From a virus: a stretch of DNA of 55,551 nt. Under the pieces are notes generated by a model. That model worked only from the letters and a program-made list of their open reading frames with translations, was not told where the DNA came from and searched no databases. The DNA lies in the IMG/VR virus record IMGVR_UViG_3300012920_000049, positions 1 through 55,551 of that record; one strand, given 5' to 3'. This document shows positions 1 through 8,391 of this stretch, piece by piece (within the stretch, counting starts at the first letter, position 1; every line of letters begins with the position of its first letter). The position numbers and the translations under genes were made by a program.

Positions 1-426
1 AATCTTAACACCAGGCTGTAGAAAGAATGGAACAGACTCTAACATGGTCACGATACGTGCAATCATTTCTCTTGCAATTGCACCTTTGTTAGCAAGAACT
101 GCTACAGTGACTTCGGGTTTAAACAATAAGAACCACAATAGATATGCACAAGAAGTGATTGATTTACCACTCTGTCTACTTGCAAGAACAACACTAAATC
201 GGTTTGCGTCATAGTGATTAATTAGATTTTCTTGGTATCCACGAAGGGTAAAGGGAACCATACCTTCGTCTAGTGATATGATTTGTGTATAATTTTCAAT
301 GAAGTGTGTAGGATTTTCAGAACACTTCAAGTATTCTGCCATTTCCTTATCGGTGTATTTTGTTTCTACACCAGCTCTCTTGATTAGATTATTACCAAGA
401 TATCCGTCATTCTTTGAATCAGTCAT
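1..426 (-). CDS. 17: Terminase large subunit gp17, N-terminal part (cut by window edge)
   Basis: Large terminase ATPase/nuclease that pumps DNA into proheads. Only the first 142 residues are in the window and the frame runs off the left edge. A Walker A-like P-loop, SRQSGKS, is visible at about residues 83-89, preceded by the 'LRGYQ' segment typical of T4 gp17. The ATG at 424-426 overlaps the 3' end of the upstream gp16 gene by 8 nt, the usual 16-17 arrangement. The family is clear. The nuclease domain lies outside the window. Confidence 0.9.
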   Translation of the reverse strand, partial: MTDSKNDGYLGNNLIKRAGVETKYTDKEMAEYLKCSENPTHFIENYTQIISLDEGMVPFTLRGYQENLINHYDANRFSVVLASRQSGKSITSCAYLLWFLLFKPEVTVAVLANKGAIAREMIARIVTMLESVPFFLQPGVKI

Positions 427-826
427 CTTTATTCTTTTCTTTCTTCAAAAACTTTTGTAATTCAGAAGTTGACCCAACATATAAATGATTATGTTGTGTT
501 TTAATACTACTTTCCTCTTTTTCTAAATCTTTTAATTTCTTTTGAACGTCTATGAGTTTCTCTGCAGTATCGGCTACAGTCTTAATAAGTTGTCCTGCGA
601 CTTCATATGCACGTGGGTGTTCGGTTTCTTTGGAAAGTTCTAATATACCTTCGATTGCATCTTGACCACGTTCTACGAGGTTATAGAGGTTCTCTCTTGC
701 ATATTTGTAGTCTGTATCGATATTCTCTACCCTTGACGGGACTTTGACTACCTTGGTTTCTTTCTTGATTTCAGTGTTGATATCTAATAAAGAATCTAAC
801 TTTTCATCTACTGTTTCTTTTGTCAT
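419..826 (-). CDS. 16: Terminase small subunit gp16
   Basis: Small terminase subunit, which recognises DNA and regulates gp17 during packaging. The 135-residue protein carries the highly conserved helical core of T4 gp16 (motif 'RENLYNLVERGQDAIEG', then 'HPRAYEVAGQLIKTVAD' and a coiled coil), followed by a charged lysine-rich tail. It is slightly shorter than T4 gp16 (164 residues). It lies between gp15 and gp17, the T4 order, and overlaps the gp17 start by 8 nt, suggesting coupled translation. Confidence 0.92.
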   Translation of the reverse strand: MTKETVDEKLDSLLDINTEIKKETKVVKVPSRVENIDTDYKYARENLYNLVERGQDAIEGILELSKETEHPRAYEVAGQLIKTVADTAEKLIDVQKKLKDLEKEESSIKTQHNHLYVGSTSELQKFLKKEKNKDD

Positions 827-828
827 AA

Positions 829-1872
829 TTAACTGTCATCGGTTTCACTGAATGATTCTTTAGAACCATCGTCATAAAATGTCACTGTTTCTGCAACTAC
901 GAAAGTATCACTTGGTTCTACCGAACCTACAAATTTAAGTTTAGTGTTCTCTCCTAGTGTCACTGCAGAACTTAAATCTATTGATAATCTATTACTTGCA
1001 ATAGAGGAAACTGTTGGATTTGGTGTTAAATTCGTTCCAAAGACCTCATCTCCTACACTTATCTTACTATTTATTGCAGTTGCAAAAGGAACTGTTGCAG
1101 TGTTAGTCACTGCAGTAGAACTCGTTTCTGCAAAGGCAGGTTCATAATGTTTAACTTCTTTGACCAATCCACTGTCATTAATTTGTGAAGTTGTGAATTG
1201 ACCTGAGATATCAGTATTGATATATTCTCTTTCGACAACGTTTTTGATAACTGTTCCAGTATAAACAGGGCCGAAGAAATAAATTTTCATAGTAAATTCT
1301 AGTGTATATTCTATTACACGTCTTTCTTCAAAACTTCCTTCGTATGTATCTTCCAAACCTACAGAATTTAATGTGATTGGAACGTCCCTAACGTCTGACA
1401 TATCGTCAATCATTTTCATTGTGACTGTATATTCGGGTTGGAAATATGGTAAAATTTGTTCTACAATCTGTAATGCATCAGACATATTCTTTGCAAGAAC
1501 ACTTAGTGTAAAGTTTAGATTGTATGGTGCTGGGTTATATTGATACCCACGATTTACTCCGTCTGTTTCTAAACTTGATTTAGAATGACGTATTAATTTG
1601 TTCTGTTGTCTAGTTGCATCATACTCAAACCCCGTTAATTCGAATGCCATTCTTGGAAGGTTGATTGAGGTGACGTTTAAATCTCTTTCTTTTGCATCTT
1701 CTGTAAGTCTTGCAAGGAACTTTTGTTTAGGGCCGTATGAAATAGGAACGAGTTGTTGTGATAAAACTGTTCCGTCTTCTTTAATCTTTTTACAATAGAT
1801 ATTATTGAACAATGTTCCAAATATCGATACTGACCTTTTTATGGTTTCGTGATAAAAATGAGTTCCGAACAT
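829..1872 (-). CDS. 15: Tail sheath stabiliser / tail completion protein gp15
   Basis: T4 gp15 caps the head-proximal end of the tail and stabilises the sheath. The 347-residue product starts 'MFGTHFYHETIKRSVS', like T4 gp15, and keeps the diagnostic 'QIVEQILPYFQPEYT' segment near residue 140. It is longer than T4 gp15 (272 residues) because of a T/S-rich C-terminal extension after about residue 210. The start codon overlaps the gp14 stop as TAATG, and a GGAG Shine-Dalgarno lies just upstream. Confidence 0.92.
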   Translation of the reverse strand: MFGTHFYHETIKRSVSIFGTLFNNIYCKKIKEDGTVLSQQLVPISYGPKQKFLARLTEDAKERDLNVTSINLPRMAFELTGFEYDATRQQNKLIRHSKSSLETDGVNRGYQYNPAPYNLNFTLSVLAKNMSDALQIVEQILPYFQPEYTVTMKMIDDMSDVRDVPITLNSVGLEDTYEGSFEERRVIEYTLEFTMKIYFFGPVYTGTVIKNVVEREYINTDISGQFTTSQINDSGLVKEVKHYEPAFAETSSTAVTNTATVPFATAINSKISVGDEVFGTNLTPNPTVSSIASNRLSIDLSSAVTLGENTKLKFVGSVEPSDTFVVAETVTFYDDGSKESFSETDDS

Positions 1873-2732
1873 TATGGTTCTCCAAACGGATTCGTTTCAC
1901 TAAAGTCTAGATAATTATTATCCTTATCTTCAAAGTCTTTATTTTGTGCAACACTTCCTTCCATAGTCATTACGTCAACAATACTTGCAATCGTTCTTGT
2001 TGCACCCGAGGTTGCACCGACAAGTCTATCTCCACTTGCAAGTGTTGTAGTGTTATCCTTAATAATGAGTTCTCTGTTTGAACCTCTGTAGTTTACAACC
2101 TCTCCAACTACAACTCCGTCTTTCGTTATATTTTCATTTGCAACATATGAACCAGTGTTTTCTGAATCGTCATCTGTCATAGTCATAGAAATTGTGTATG
2201 CTCTATCTTGTTCAACCAAGTCTGCATCTGTTCCAGTATCGAAGTCTTCTCCACCATATTCGAATAATGAACAACGCATTTTGAATACAAATAGTTTTCC
2301 TAACTGGAAGAATGGATTTTGGTCTTCTACGAATCTGATTTCAAACATAGAACCTGAAAGTGGGAAGTAAATTAAATCCCCTTCATTTGGTCTAAGTGAA
2401 GTTGCAAGGTTTGAATCTAATGATATAAATCTCTCCCATGTTCTCAATGATATCACAAAGGTTGCTTCTTCATTGATTTGAACACCGAATTTAGACATGA
2501 GGTCACCCTCACCTTCGAATCCACCGCCTGGATTTTCTAAATACATTTCTACAGAATATGCATCACCGAAACGTGATTGAACGTCTTCAGTTAAAATTGA
2601 GTCTTCTTCGATTATCTCCCTAGGAAGATAGAAGACATCATGACCATAGAATCTTAACGACTCAACAACTAAATCTTCGTAAAGGTGTTGTTCAGTGTTG
2701 ACTGCATGGTTAAAAAATACATTTGTAGGCAT
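1872..2732 (-). CDS. 14: Neck protein gp14
   Basis: Neck protein of the T4 gp13/gp14 family that joins head and tail. The 286-residue protein has the family hallmarks: 'EDLVVESLRFYGHDVFYLPRE' near the start (T4: VAESIQMRG...YYVPRE), then 'EGDLIYFPLSGSMFEIRFV' and 'PFFQLGK' in the middle. The last ~100 residues are more variable and the protein ends 'ETNPFGEP'. The gene follows gp13 with a 4-nt gap and a GGGG Shine-Dalgarno, and is coupled to gp15. Confidence 0.92.
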   Translation of the reverse strand: MPTNVFFNHAVNTEQHLYEDLVVESLRFYGHDVFYLPREIIEEDSILTEDVQSRFGDAYSVEMYLENPGGGFEGEGDLMSKFGVQINEEATFVISLRTWERFISLDSNLATSLRPNEGDLIYFPLSGSMFEIRFVEDQNPFFQLGKLFVFKMRCSLFEYGGEDFDTGTDADLVEQDRAYTISMTMTDDDSENTGSYVANENITKDGVVVGEVVNYRGSNRELIIKDNTTTLASGDRLVGATSGATRTIASIVDVMTMEGSVAQNKDFEDKDNNYLDFSETNPFGEP

Positions 2733-2736
2733 TCAA

Positions 2737-3552
2737 TTACCCCATCATATCCATGACTGGCATTTCGAAATTCAGTCGGGATTCTTCTTCTAATCTTGTT
2801 ATCTCTTCTTGCGCTTCTGTTTTCATTTGAGCTCCGTCTAGTGTTATACCACCAGGCAACTCAACTCCTTGGAATTTGGAGAGGTTCTCCCCCCATTGAT
2901 ACTTCACTAATGCAGTTGAATACTTCTTCAACCACATATCATTGTATATATCAGTCATGTCTGTTGGGTCTAATTTTCTATAACATTCAATAATGATATA
3001 CTCACCAGCACTTAATTTACTTGCACTGTAGTCCATGTAAAGTCTGTTAGAGTGCATATTGTATCTAATAGGTATCTGACCTACTAGGATATCGTTTAAA
3101 AGTGACAAGTGTGATTGAACTTGTGAATAGTAAAGAACACTTGTTGAAGTTAAATCATATAAATCATTCAATCTTAATTGATACTGGATATCAAACATAC
3201 TTGAAGTTTGACCTGAATTGAAAGGGAAAATATTGATTACACTTAACACGTGTTCGGGTAGTGTAATGTAGTTTTGACCCTCACCATAAGTTTGTCCTGA
3301 GATTGCATGTGTTCCAGTTGTCGCTGCATTGTGAGTTTCATTCGTTTTGAATGAATCAATCTCGTCTTGAGTGATTTGGTGTTTTAAAAACGTCTTAATA
3401 GAACCATCGTAATGGAATTCTCTGAAGTATTGTAGTGCCTCGTCAATTCTATCGTCAAACTGGTCATCGTCCACGTTGATTTCTAGAACTGGAGCTCCAA
3501 GTTTTCTTTTGATATACTCTTTTAAGGCTGCTTTTGAATTCGGTTCTGACAT
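2737..3552 (-). CDS. 13: Neck protein gp13
   Basis: Head-completion/neck protein, partner of gp14. The 271-residue protein starts 'MSEPNSKAALKEYIKRKLG', followed by 'INVDDDQFDDRIDEALQYF', the conserved start of T4-like gp13. It also has the 'LNDLYDL' and 'IECYRKLDP' segments of the family. It is the first gene of a gp13-14-15-16-17 run, and a late promoter TATAAATA lies 22 nt upstream at 3575-3582. Confidence 0.92.
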   Translation of the reverse strand: MSEPNSKAALKEYIKRKLGAPVLEINVDDDQFDDRIDEALQYFREFHYDGSIKTFLKHQITQDEIDSFKTNETHNAATTGTHAISGQTYGEGQNYITLPEHVLSVINIFPFNSGQTSSMFDIQYQLRLNDLYDLTSTSVLYYSQVQSHLSLLNDILVGQIPIRYNMHSNRLYMDYSASKLSAGEYIIIECYRKLDPTDMTDIYNDMWLKKYSTALVKYQWGENLSKFQGVELPGGITLDGAQMKTEAQEEITRLEEESRLNFEMPVMDMMG

Positions 3553-3574
3553 AGTAATAAATCCTGTTTATTAC

Positions 3575-3582
3575 TATTTATA
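3575..3582 (-). promoter_or_regulatory. T4-type late promoter -10 box before gp13
   Basis: Exact TATAAATA on the minus strand, 22 nt upstream of the gp13 ATG. Spacing allows a short leader. It matches the gp55-dependent late promoter of T4-like phages and probably drives the neck/terminase run. Confidence 0.75.
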
Positions 3583-3588
3583 GTAATT

Positions 3589-3849
3589 TTAATCTTGGAA
3601 ATAAGTTTTAGATTGGATTCTATCTAATTTTTCATCTATCTTTGCAATTGAATCCATAATTCTTTGGAAATCTGCTTCGATTTGTTCTCTTGTTGCGTAA
3701 TCACGTGCAATTTCTTCACGTGTTTTGTTAACTAAGATATCAAGTCTTTTTTGTTCTGATAGGATATTTCTAACCAACAAACCTACAGGCATTAGTATGA
3801 ATGTTAAGATAACATTCCATATGATATGAGCGTCTATTACAAGTTCCAT
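3589..3849 (-). CDS. Small membrane-anchored coiled-coil protein, unknown function
   Basis: An 86-residue protein with one hydrophobic segment (about residues 8-27, 'IIWNVILTFILMPVGLLV') followed by a charged helix likely to form a coiled coil ('IMDSIAKIDEKLDRIQ'). It lies between the accessory block and the neck genes. There is no Shine-Dalgarno. A CATAAATA late box ends 5 nt before the ATG, predicting a leaderless message. The topology resembles small phage lysis-accessory or virion membrane proteins, but the function is unknown. Confidence 0.75.
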   Translation of the reverse strand: MELVIDAHIIWNVILTFILMPVGLLVRNILSEQKRLDILVNKTREEIARDYATREQIEADFQRIMDSIAKIDEKLDRIQSKTYFQD

Positions 3850-3854
3850 ACGAT

Positions 3855-3862
3855 TATTTATG
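3855..3862 (-). promoter_or_regulatory. Late promoter-like box CATAAATA, 5 nt from ATG
   Basis: Minus-strand CATAAATA followed by 5 nt and then the ATG at 3849. In T4 the box covers about -13 to -6, so transcription would begin at the A of the start codon. Confidence 0.6.
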
Positions 3863-3874
3863 AAATAGTAATGG

Positions 3875-4576
3875 TTATGTAGAGAGTTTATGTGTAAGTT
3901 TTCCGTTATTGTCTACTTCAAAACACAATTCATCAGGGTGATAATCTCTAGGGACACCCGTTCTATCATTTATATTTTTAGATAGATATGAAGTGTTCAT
4001 ATTAAATGATATACTATATCTATCTTTATCAGTTTGATTAGGTTCTACCATATGCATTAATGCACTTGGAAAAAGAAATAAGTGACCAGTTTTAGGTGCA
4101 AGTCTATAATTTTGTTGTTCTCTTGGTGAATGGGGAAAATCAGAAACTACCTTTGAGTCGGTATCAACTGCAACAAAGTTTCCTTCATCTCCGTCTGACT
4201 TAACATAAAATACACCACTATACCAACAACCATTATGTAAGTGTGGAGCGTTCCATGCACCTTTATCATTTATGTTTGCCCATGAATTTGAAATGTTTAA
4301 CTGAACTTGATTAGAATTATGTCCAGTCCAATTAAGTAATTCTGTATTAAACTTATGATTAATCATTCTAATTAGTTTAGTAAATATGGGACTTGATTCA
4401 CACCCGTCATTTGATTGCCAACCAGTGTATTGATTTGATATGTTTCTTCCTACTGGGTCCTTCTTTCTCATAGAATCGATTTCATTTTTAAGTAAATCGA
4501 TATATTCTTGGTCTAGTTGACCAGTTTCTAATAAGTTGTCTTCTATACAGACATATGGAAATAATAATCTAATCAT
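3875..4576 (-). CDS. 2OG-Fe(II) oxygenase-like protein (TIGR02466-type)
   Basis: A 233-residue protein resembling the phage/marine TIGR02466 family of putative 2-oxoglutarate/Fe(II) dioxygenases. Candidate iron ligands are H112 or H114 in 'APHLHNGCWYSGVFYVK' and H175 in 'LFPSALMHMVEPN', with R186 ('RYSISFN') as the likely 2OG-binding arginine. The substrate is unknown. The start overlaps the upstream gene by 8 nt, so it belongs to a tight operon with the next two genes. Such genes are common in marine T4-like phages, where protein or DNA modification has been suggested. Confidence 0.75.
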   Translation of the reverse strand: MIRLLFPYVCIEDNLLETGQLDQEYIDLLKNEIDSMRKKDPVGRNISNQYTGWQSNDGCESSPIFTKLIRMINHKFNTELLNWTGHNSNQVQLNISNSWANINDKGAWNAPHLHNGCWYSGVFYVKSDGDEGNFVAVDTDSKVVSDFPHSPREQQNYRLAPKTGHLFLFPSALMHMVEPNQTDKDRYSISFNMNTSYLSKNINDRTGVPRDYHPDELCFEVDNNGKLTHKLST

Positions 4577-5486
4577 TATCTAAATCTAACTCCAATTGTT
4601 TTTCATACTTGGACATGACATCAGCTGCGTCATCAACAGCACTTGGTTTATGCATAGGACATTCGGGTGGTGGACTTGACTCTTTGAAATTTTTACCTTT
4701 TTGTGAATGCAATTTACCCATTCTATAACCACCTAATACATCATTTTTCTCTCTATTTTGAATAGAATATTCATTTGTTCTTCCAAACTCGTCCATACTC
4801 TTATGACCTGAAGAATTAGTGATTTCACTTCTATTGTCTAACCAAGTTTTGTGTTCGTATGTTATATAGGTTGCCTGCCATTCTTCTCTTTTAAAAGGTA
4901 TAACTTGACAAAGAGGTGTTCCTTTCGGTATAACGAAAGAATGATTAACACGTGGATAAAAGATAATTTGTGCATTATCATAATTTGTATTAAAGGTATC
5001 TGTATCTATTACACCTTGCCATGTTGCAAAGTATTTGTTTTGAAATAAAAATGGGTCTAAGTAAAATGTTGAGTATCCAGGCGGTGTTTTTATGTTCCAT
5101 GGATTTCTCATTTTAAATGCACCCTTAACTGGTGCATCGTCATCATGTAGATATTGAAATGCATATCCCATTTGTGCAGAAGGGTGTGTAGGTGAAGGCA
5201 TTTCACAACCTCCGTCAAACTCGTGTGTTGCAACCCAATGGTCGTCTGTATCACCATCGAGTCTACCATTTTTCACAATGATATCTCTATTTGACATTAG
5301 ATACCAACCACTCTTTAACCAATCGTCCATAGCAGGACATGAACGTATTGTTGCTTGTTTTATTCCACGATTATACTCATGGAATTTCATATTATTCCAC
5401 CATTCAGGTTTTATAGATTTTGCAAGAACTGGTTTAGAGTCCTTAAGAGTATCTTCATTAAATGTGCTAAATTCTATTGTGGGCAT
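4569..5486 (-). CDS. DUF6065-like conserved phage protein
   Basis: A 305-residue protein rich in aromatic residues, with 'PVLAKSIKPEWWNNMKF' near the N-terminus, 'SCPAMDDWLKSGWYL', 'NPWNIKTPPGYSTFYLDP' and 'FVIPKGTPLCQVIPFKRE'. These features resemble DUF6065, found in marine phages and bacteria. The function is unknown. A beta-rich, cupin-like core is plausible but only inferred. It lies between two oxygenase-like genes and overlaps both, suggesting action on the same substrate. Confidence 0.6.
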   Translation of the reverse strand: MPTIEFSTFNEDTLKDSKPVLAKSIKPEWWNNMKFHEYNRGIKQATIRSCPAMDDWLKSGWYLMSNRDIIVKNGRLDGDTDDHWVATHEFDGGCEMPSPTHPSAQMGYAFQYLHDDDAPVKGAFKMRNPWNIKTPPGYSTFYLDPFLFQNKYFATWQGVIDTDTFNTNYDNAQIIFYPRVNHSFVIPKGTPLCQVIPFKREEWQATYITYEHKTWLDNRSEITNSSGHKSMDEFGRTNEYSIQNREKNDVLGGYRMGKLHSQKGKNFKESSPPPECPMHKPSAVDDAADVMSKYEKQLELDLDND

Positions 5487-6211
5487 TGTCTAAACCAATA
5501 ATTATCTTCTACTAATCTAATTTCGTCACCTCGTATTACGATTGACTTCCTATCTATATATCGTGCTTCTTCAGTAGGTGCATCGGCACCATGTGGTATT
5601 CTTCCGTCAAACACTACTAATCTATTTGGTTTGAAAGGAATCTCTGCAATTTGGTGATTCTTTATATGATTTGCACGACCATGTAAACCTTGTTGCATTT
5701 CGTCATAGATTCTCAAAGGGCCTCCCCAATGTTCTGACCATATCTTATTTGTATAATATAAAAAAGATAAATTCCATTCGTCTTCTTGCATACAATCTGC
5801 ATGTGTTGTTCCGTGTAAACCTTGTGTTTGCGAATTCAATCCCATGTATTGAAATCTTACCCATTCAAAACCAAAATCTGTTTGTAGTTTTTTGTCTAAC
5901 CATTTTGCACATATTTTAGTGTTTAGATATAGATTAATCTCGGGGTCTGTATCGGGATAATCGCCTGGTTCAATTAAACTTGAATTACTTCCTTTCATCA
6001 TAGTTGCACCCCAAAATTGGTGGTGAGGTAAACCTGTAGGACTATCTCCAGTGACTTGGTTATTTTTTGACCAAATATTATTTGCACTTACTGACCTGTC
6101 AATCCAATGATGTAATTGCACAGGCAACCAATTATCAATAATATGAATGTCTTTTAGTGGGAATCCTACGTCTTTTAGTTTAAAGGACTCATCATGATAA
6201 ATGAGTTCCAT
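5474..6211 (-). CDS. 2OG-Fe(II) oxygenase, prolyl-4-hydroxylase type
   Basis: A 245-residue protein with a readable double-stranded beta-helix oxygenase signature. The HxD pair is H137/D139 in 'GLHGTTHADC', followed by 'NLSFLYYTNK' and 'WGGPLRIYD'. The distal H207 is in 'FDGRIPHGADAP' and the 2OG-binding arginine is probably R221. P4H-like enzymes hydroxylate proline or other residues, and some phage members act on DNA or proteins. The gene overlaps the DUF6065-like gene by 13 nt. Confidence 0.8.
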   Translation of the reverse strand: MELIYHDESFKLKDVGFPLKDIHIIDNWLPVQLHHWIDRSVSANNIWSKNNQVTGDSPTGLPHHQFWGATMMKGSNSSLIEPGDYPDTDPEINLYLNTKICAKWLDKKLQTDFGFEWVRFQYMGLNSQTQGLHGTTHADCMQEDEWNLSFLYYTNKIWSEHWGGPLRIYDEMQQGLHGRANHIKNHQIAEIPFKPNRLVVFDGRIPHGADAPTEEARYIDRKSIVIRGDEIRLVEDNYWFRQCPQ

Positions 6212-6214
6212 ACA

Positions 6215-6778
6215 TTACCCGTTTGACCTAGAGTCGGGAGTCACTAAAGGGTCGGGAATTGCAGATGCATATTGGTCGAAACTCTTCAAAGTATCTTCTC
6301 TTGTTTGTTGAATTTCTGAAACTATATTTTCAAAACAAAACCATATATTATCAAAATACTCTAATGCTCTTCTTGCATCAGAACGTCTAGGGTGATTTGA
6401 CCCTTCTCTTCCAGCTGCTAGTGCATAGGTTAAATCATACATACCATACAATTCAGAACATTGCACTTGATAATCTACTACAAGTCTTTCTAATTGTCTA
6501 ATGTATTGTTGATTTAAATTATATCCTAAAGGTGGTTCAGAATTTTTAATATATGTTTCGACACTAAGTTTGTCTTCTTCTGTCAATGCAGAATGTTCTT
6601 GTTCGTCAAATTGTTTCCCGTCTTCCCATTTTAAAATTTTAACTTCAACATCGTCATAAACTAACACGTCAAAGTCAAAACCTAATTCAGGTCTATCCAC
6701 GTTTTCAAAATCGTATTGTAAACCATTTTCCTTTCGGACTATGAGTTTACTGTCTTCTGTATAAATTAATGCGTTCAT
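6215..6778 (-). CDS. Conserved phage protein of unknown function
   Basis: A 187-residue acidic protein, not recognised. The N-terminal ~70 residues look beta-rich ('KLIVRKENGLQYDFENVD', 'VLVYDDVEVKILKW'). The C-terminal half is helical, with 'YNLNQQYIRQLERLVVDYQ' and a basic 'HPRRSDARRALEYFD'. It sits between the glycosyltransferase fusion and the oxygenase, 3 nt from the latter. A tail-fibre assembly or structural role is possible but unsupported. Confidence 0.65.
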   Translation of the reverse strand: MNALIYTEDSKLIVRKENGLQYDFENVDRPELGFDFDVLVYDDVEVKILKWEDGKQFDEQEHSALTEEDKLSVETYIKNSEPPLGYNLNQQYIRQLERLVVDYQVQCSELYGMYDLTYALAAGREGSNHPRRSDARRALEYFDNIWFCFENIVSEIQQTREDTLKSFDQYASAIPDPLVTPDSRSNG

Positions 6779-6811
6779 ATTCTATATTATACCTCAATAT
6801 TGTAAAAATTA

Positions 6812-8362
6812 CTAGTAGGTTTTTGCTTTCAACCAATCGTCTAAATTATTTATGTTGGAATAATCCATGTCTTTTATCCAAGGGCCTCCCCTAGTGTAGT
6901 GTATTCCAGTGTAATCCCATTTCTCATCAGGGTTATCATACCCCTCAGTAAAGATATACTTTTCAGGTATTGGACTTATCTTATCAGTCCATTCAAACTG
7001 ATGTAATTGTTTTCCAGTCCAAGTGTTCACTACTTCAGGTGTTAACTTCTTACAGTCTTCATGTCCATTGTTGAACACCATAAGACTTGACCAAAGTTTA
7101 CATGGATAATCTATATTTACTTGTCCGTCAAATTTAGTTTCGTCATGTTTGATTTGTGGATACTTGATACATGCAATTGCATCGTCCATATTCAGATAAT
7201 AGAATAATGGTAAAATATTTTTTCTCCATATGAAATCATTATCAATAAAGATACTGAATCCTTCATAATTTTCTAAATATGGAATTAAGAATCTACTGTA
7301 AGTGAACTCAGTAGATTGATTTGCATACTCTCTATTATAATCAGGAAGTTTAGAAATGTCAAGGTATTTGATTTCGGGTTCCCAAGAACACTCTTTCATA
7401 AGATAACCATTTGAAGTCTTTAGATTTTTTAGAATTGATTTCTTATTTACTTCATGTAAGTCACCATGATTCGAATCATAACCTATGTAAATGTTTAAAG
7501 GTTTTCCTTTTGATTGTAAGTGAACTCTTTTGTTAAATGCATACACTTCTTTTCTAAAATCTAGATTCATTAAATCATGTTGATATTCTATAACACCATT
7601 ACAGAAAGTTATAGATGTATTTTTGTGTTTTGCATTTCTCTCGTCTAACTTTTTAGACCAAAATTCTAGTGCTTCATCACACGTTAAAGGTTCCGAATCT
7701 AACACGTCCCATGGGTCTGTTGCAAAAATTTCAAAATTAGGGTCTTCTAATTCTTCGTATACCTTTGACCTTATAGAGCCTGGGTGAATTCTAAAACCAA
7801 ATCGGTCATTGATTTTATGTGTTGTTCCTTGGATTGGGTGTCTTAAACCTTCCTCTTGTATACTTTGAATTAACCAATGTGCCTTTGCACTATGGTAATA
7901 CATTGCATTTAGAGTGGTTTCAGTATGAGGTGTGATTTCTGTATCAGGTTCAAACTCTACATAATCTTTGATTTGTTGATACTCGGGTTCTCCGTCAACT
8001 ATACTTGCACAATCCATCTGGCCTGGATTTTTGTTTGGTCGTTCTCCACAAGTCCACAAGTGTGGTAAGAATTTTTGATATTGGATTGATTCGTTTGATG
8101 CACCAAAGAAAGGAATAAATTTCTGTTGTTTACGAAGTTCTAATATATCACCCCATTTAATTACCTTAGTAGGTGGTGCAATATTTTCAAACACCCATTT
8201 AAAATTTATATATCCGTCTGACTCTTTATCAACGTCACTTATATCAGGTAAAGTTCCTAAATGATAAGAACCTAGACTATACCAAGTAGAAAAGTCTAAA
8301 CTTTTATAATCTATAGGTTGAATTTCTGAGCGGACTTCTTCTAAGGTTTTCAAGTATTTCAT
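6812..8362 (-). CDS. Two-domain protein: HPG-IR (ParB-like) domain plus GT8-like glycosyltransferase
   Basis: A 516-residue protein. The N-terminal half (about 145-235) holds 'AKAHWLIQSIQEEGL' and 'RIHPGSIRSK', a pattern shared with the gene at 40998-41909 and reminiscent of a ParB-type fold. The C-terminal half (about 288-505) looks like a GT8-type nucleotide-sugar transferase: 'LNIYIGYDSNHGD', 'TYSRFLIPYLENY', a DxD-like DND at 374-376 in 'FIDNDFIW', 'WSSLMVFNNGH' and a final 'HYTRGGPW'. The acceptor is unknown; virion proteins or host surface sugars are possible. No Shine-Dalgarno is present; a CCTAAATA box ends 6 nt before the ATG. Confidence 0.7.
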   Translation of the reverse strand: MKYLKTLEEVRSEIQPIDYKSLDFSTWYSLGSYHLGTLPDISDVDKESDGYINFKWVFENIAPPTKVIKWGDILELRKQQKFIPFFGASNESIQYQKFLPHLWTCGERPNKNPGQMDCASIVDGEPEYQQIKDYVEFEPDTEITPHTETTLNAMYYHSAKAHWLIQSIQEEGLRHPIQGTTHKINDRFGFRIHPGSIRSKVYEELEDPNFEIFATDPWDVLDSEPLTCDEALEFWSKKLDERNAKHKNTSITFCNGVIEYQHDLMNLDFRKEVYAFNKRVHLQSKGKPLNIYIGYDSNHGDLHEVNKKSILKNLKTSNGYLMKECSWEPEIKYLDISKLPDYNREYANQSTEFTYSRFLIPYLENYEGFSIFIDNDFIWRKNILPLFYYLNMDDAIACIKYPQIKHDETKFDGQVNIDYPCKLWSSLMVFNNGHEDCKKLTPEVVNTWTGKQLHQFEWTDKISPIPEKYIFTEGYDNPDEKWDYTGIHYTRGGPWIKDMDYSNINNLDDWLKAKTY

Positions 8363-8368
8363 AATGTG

Positions 8369-8376
8369 TATTTAGG
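8369..8376 (-). promoter_or_regulatory. Late promoter-like box CCTAAATA, 6 nt from ATG
   Basis: Minus-strand CCTAAATA followed by CACATT and the ATG at 8362. The same variant occurs at 12194-12201 and on the plus strand at 39201-39208, suggesting this phage tolerates C at the first two positions. It implies a leaderless transcript. Confidence 0.5.
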
Positions 8377-8391
8377 GACTAACCAAGAAGG

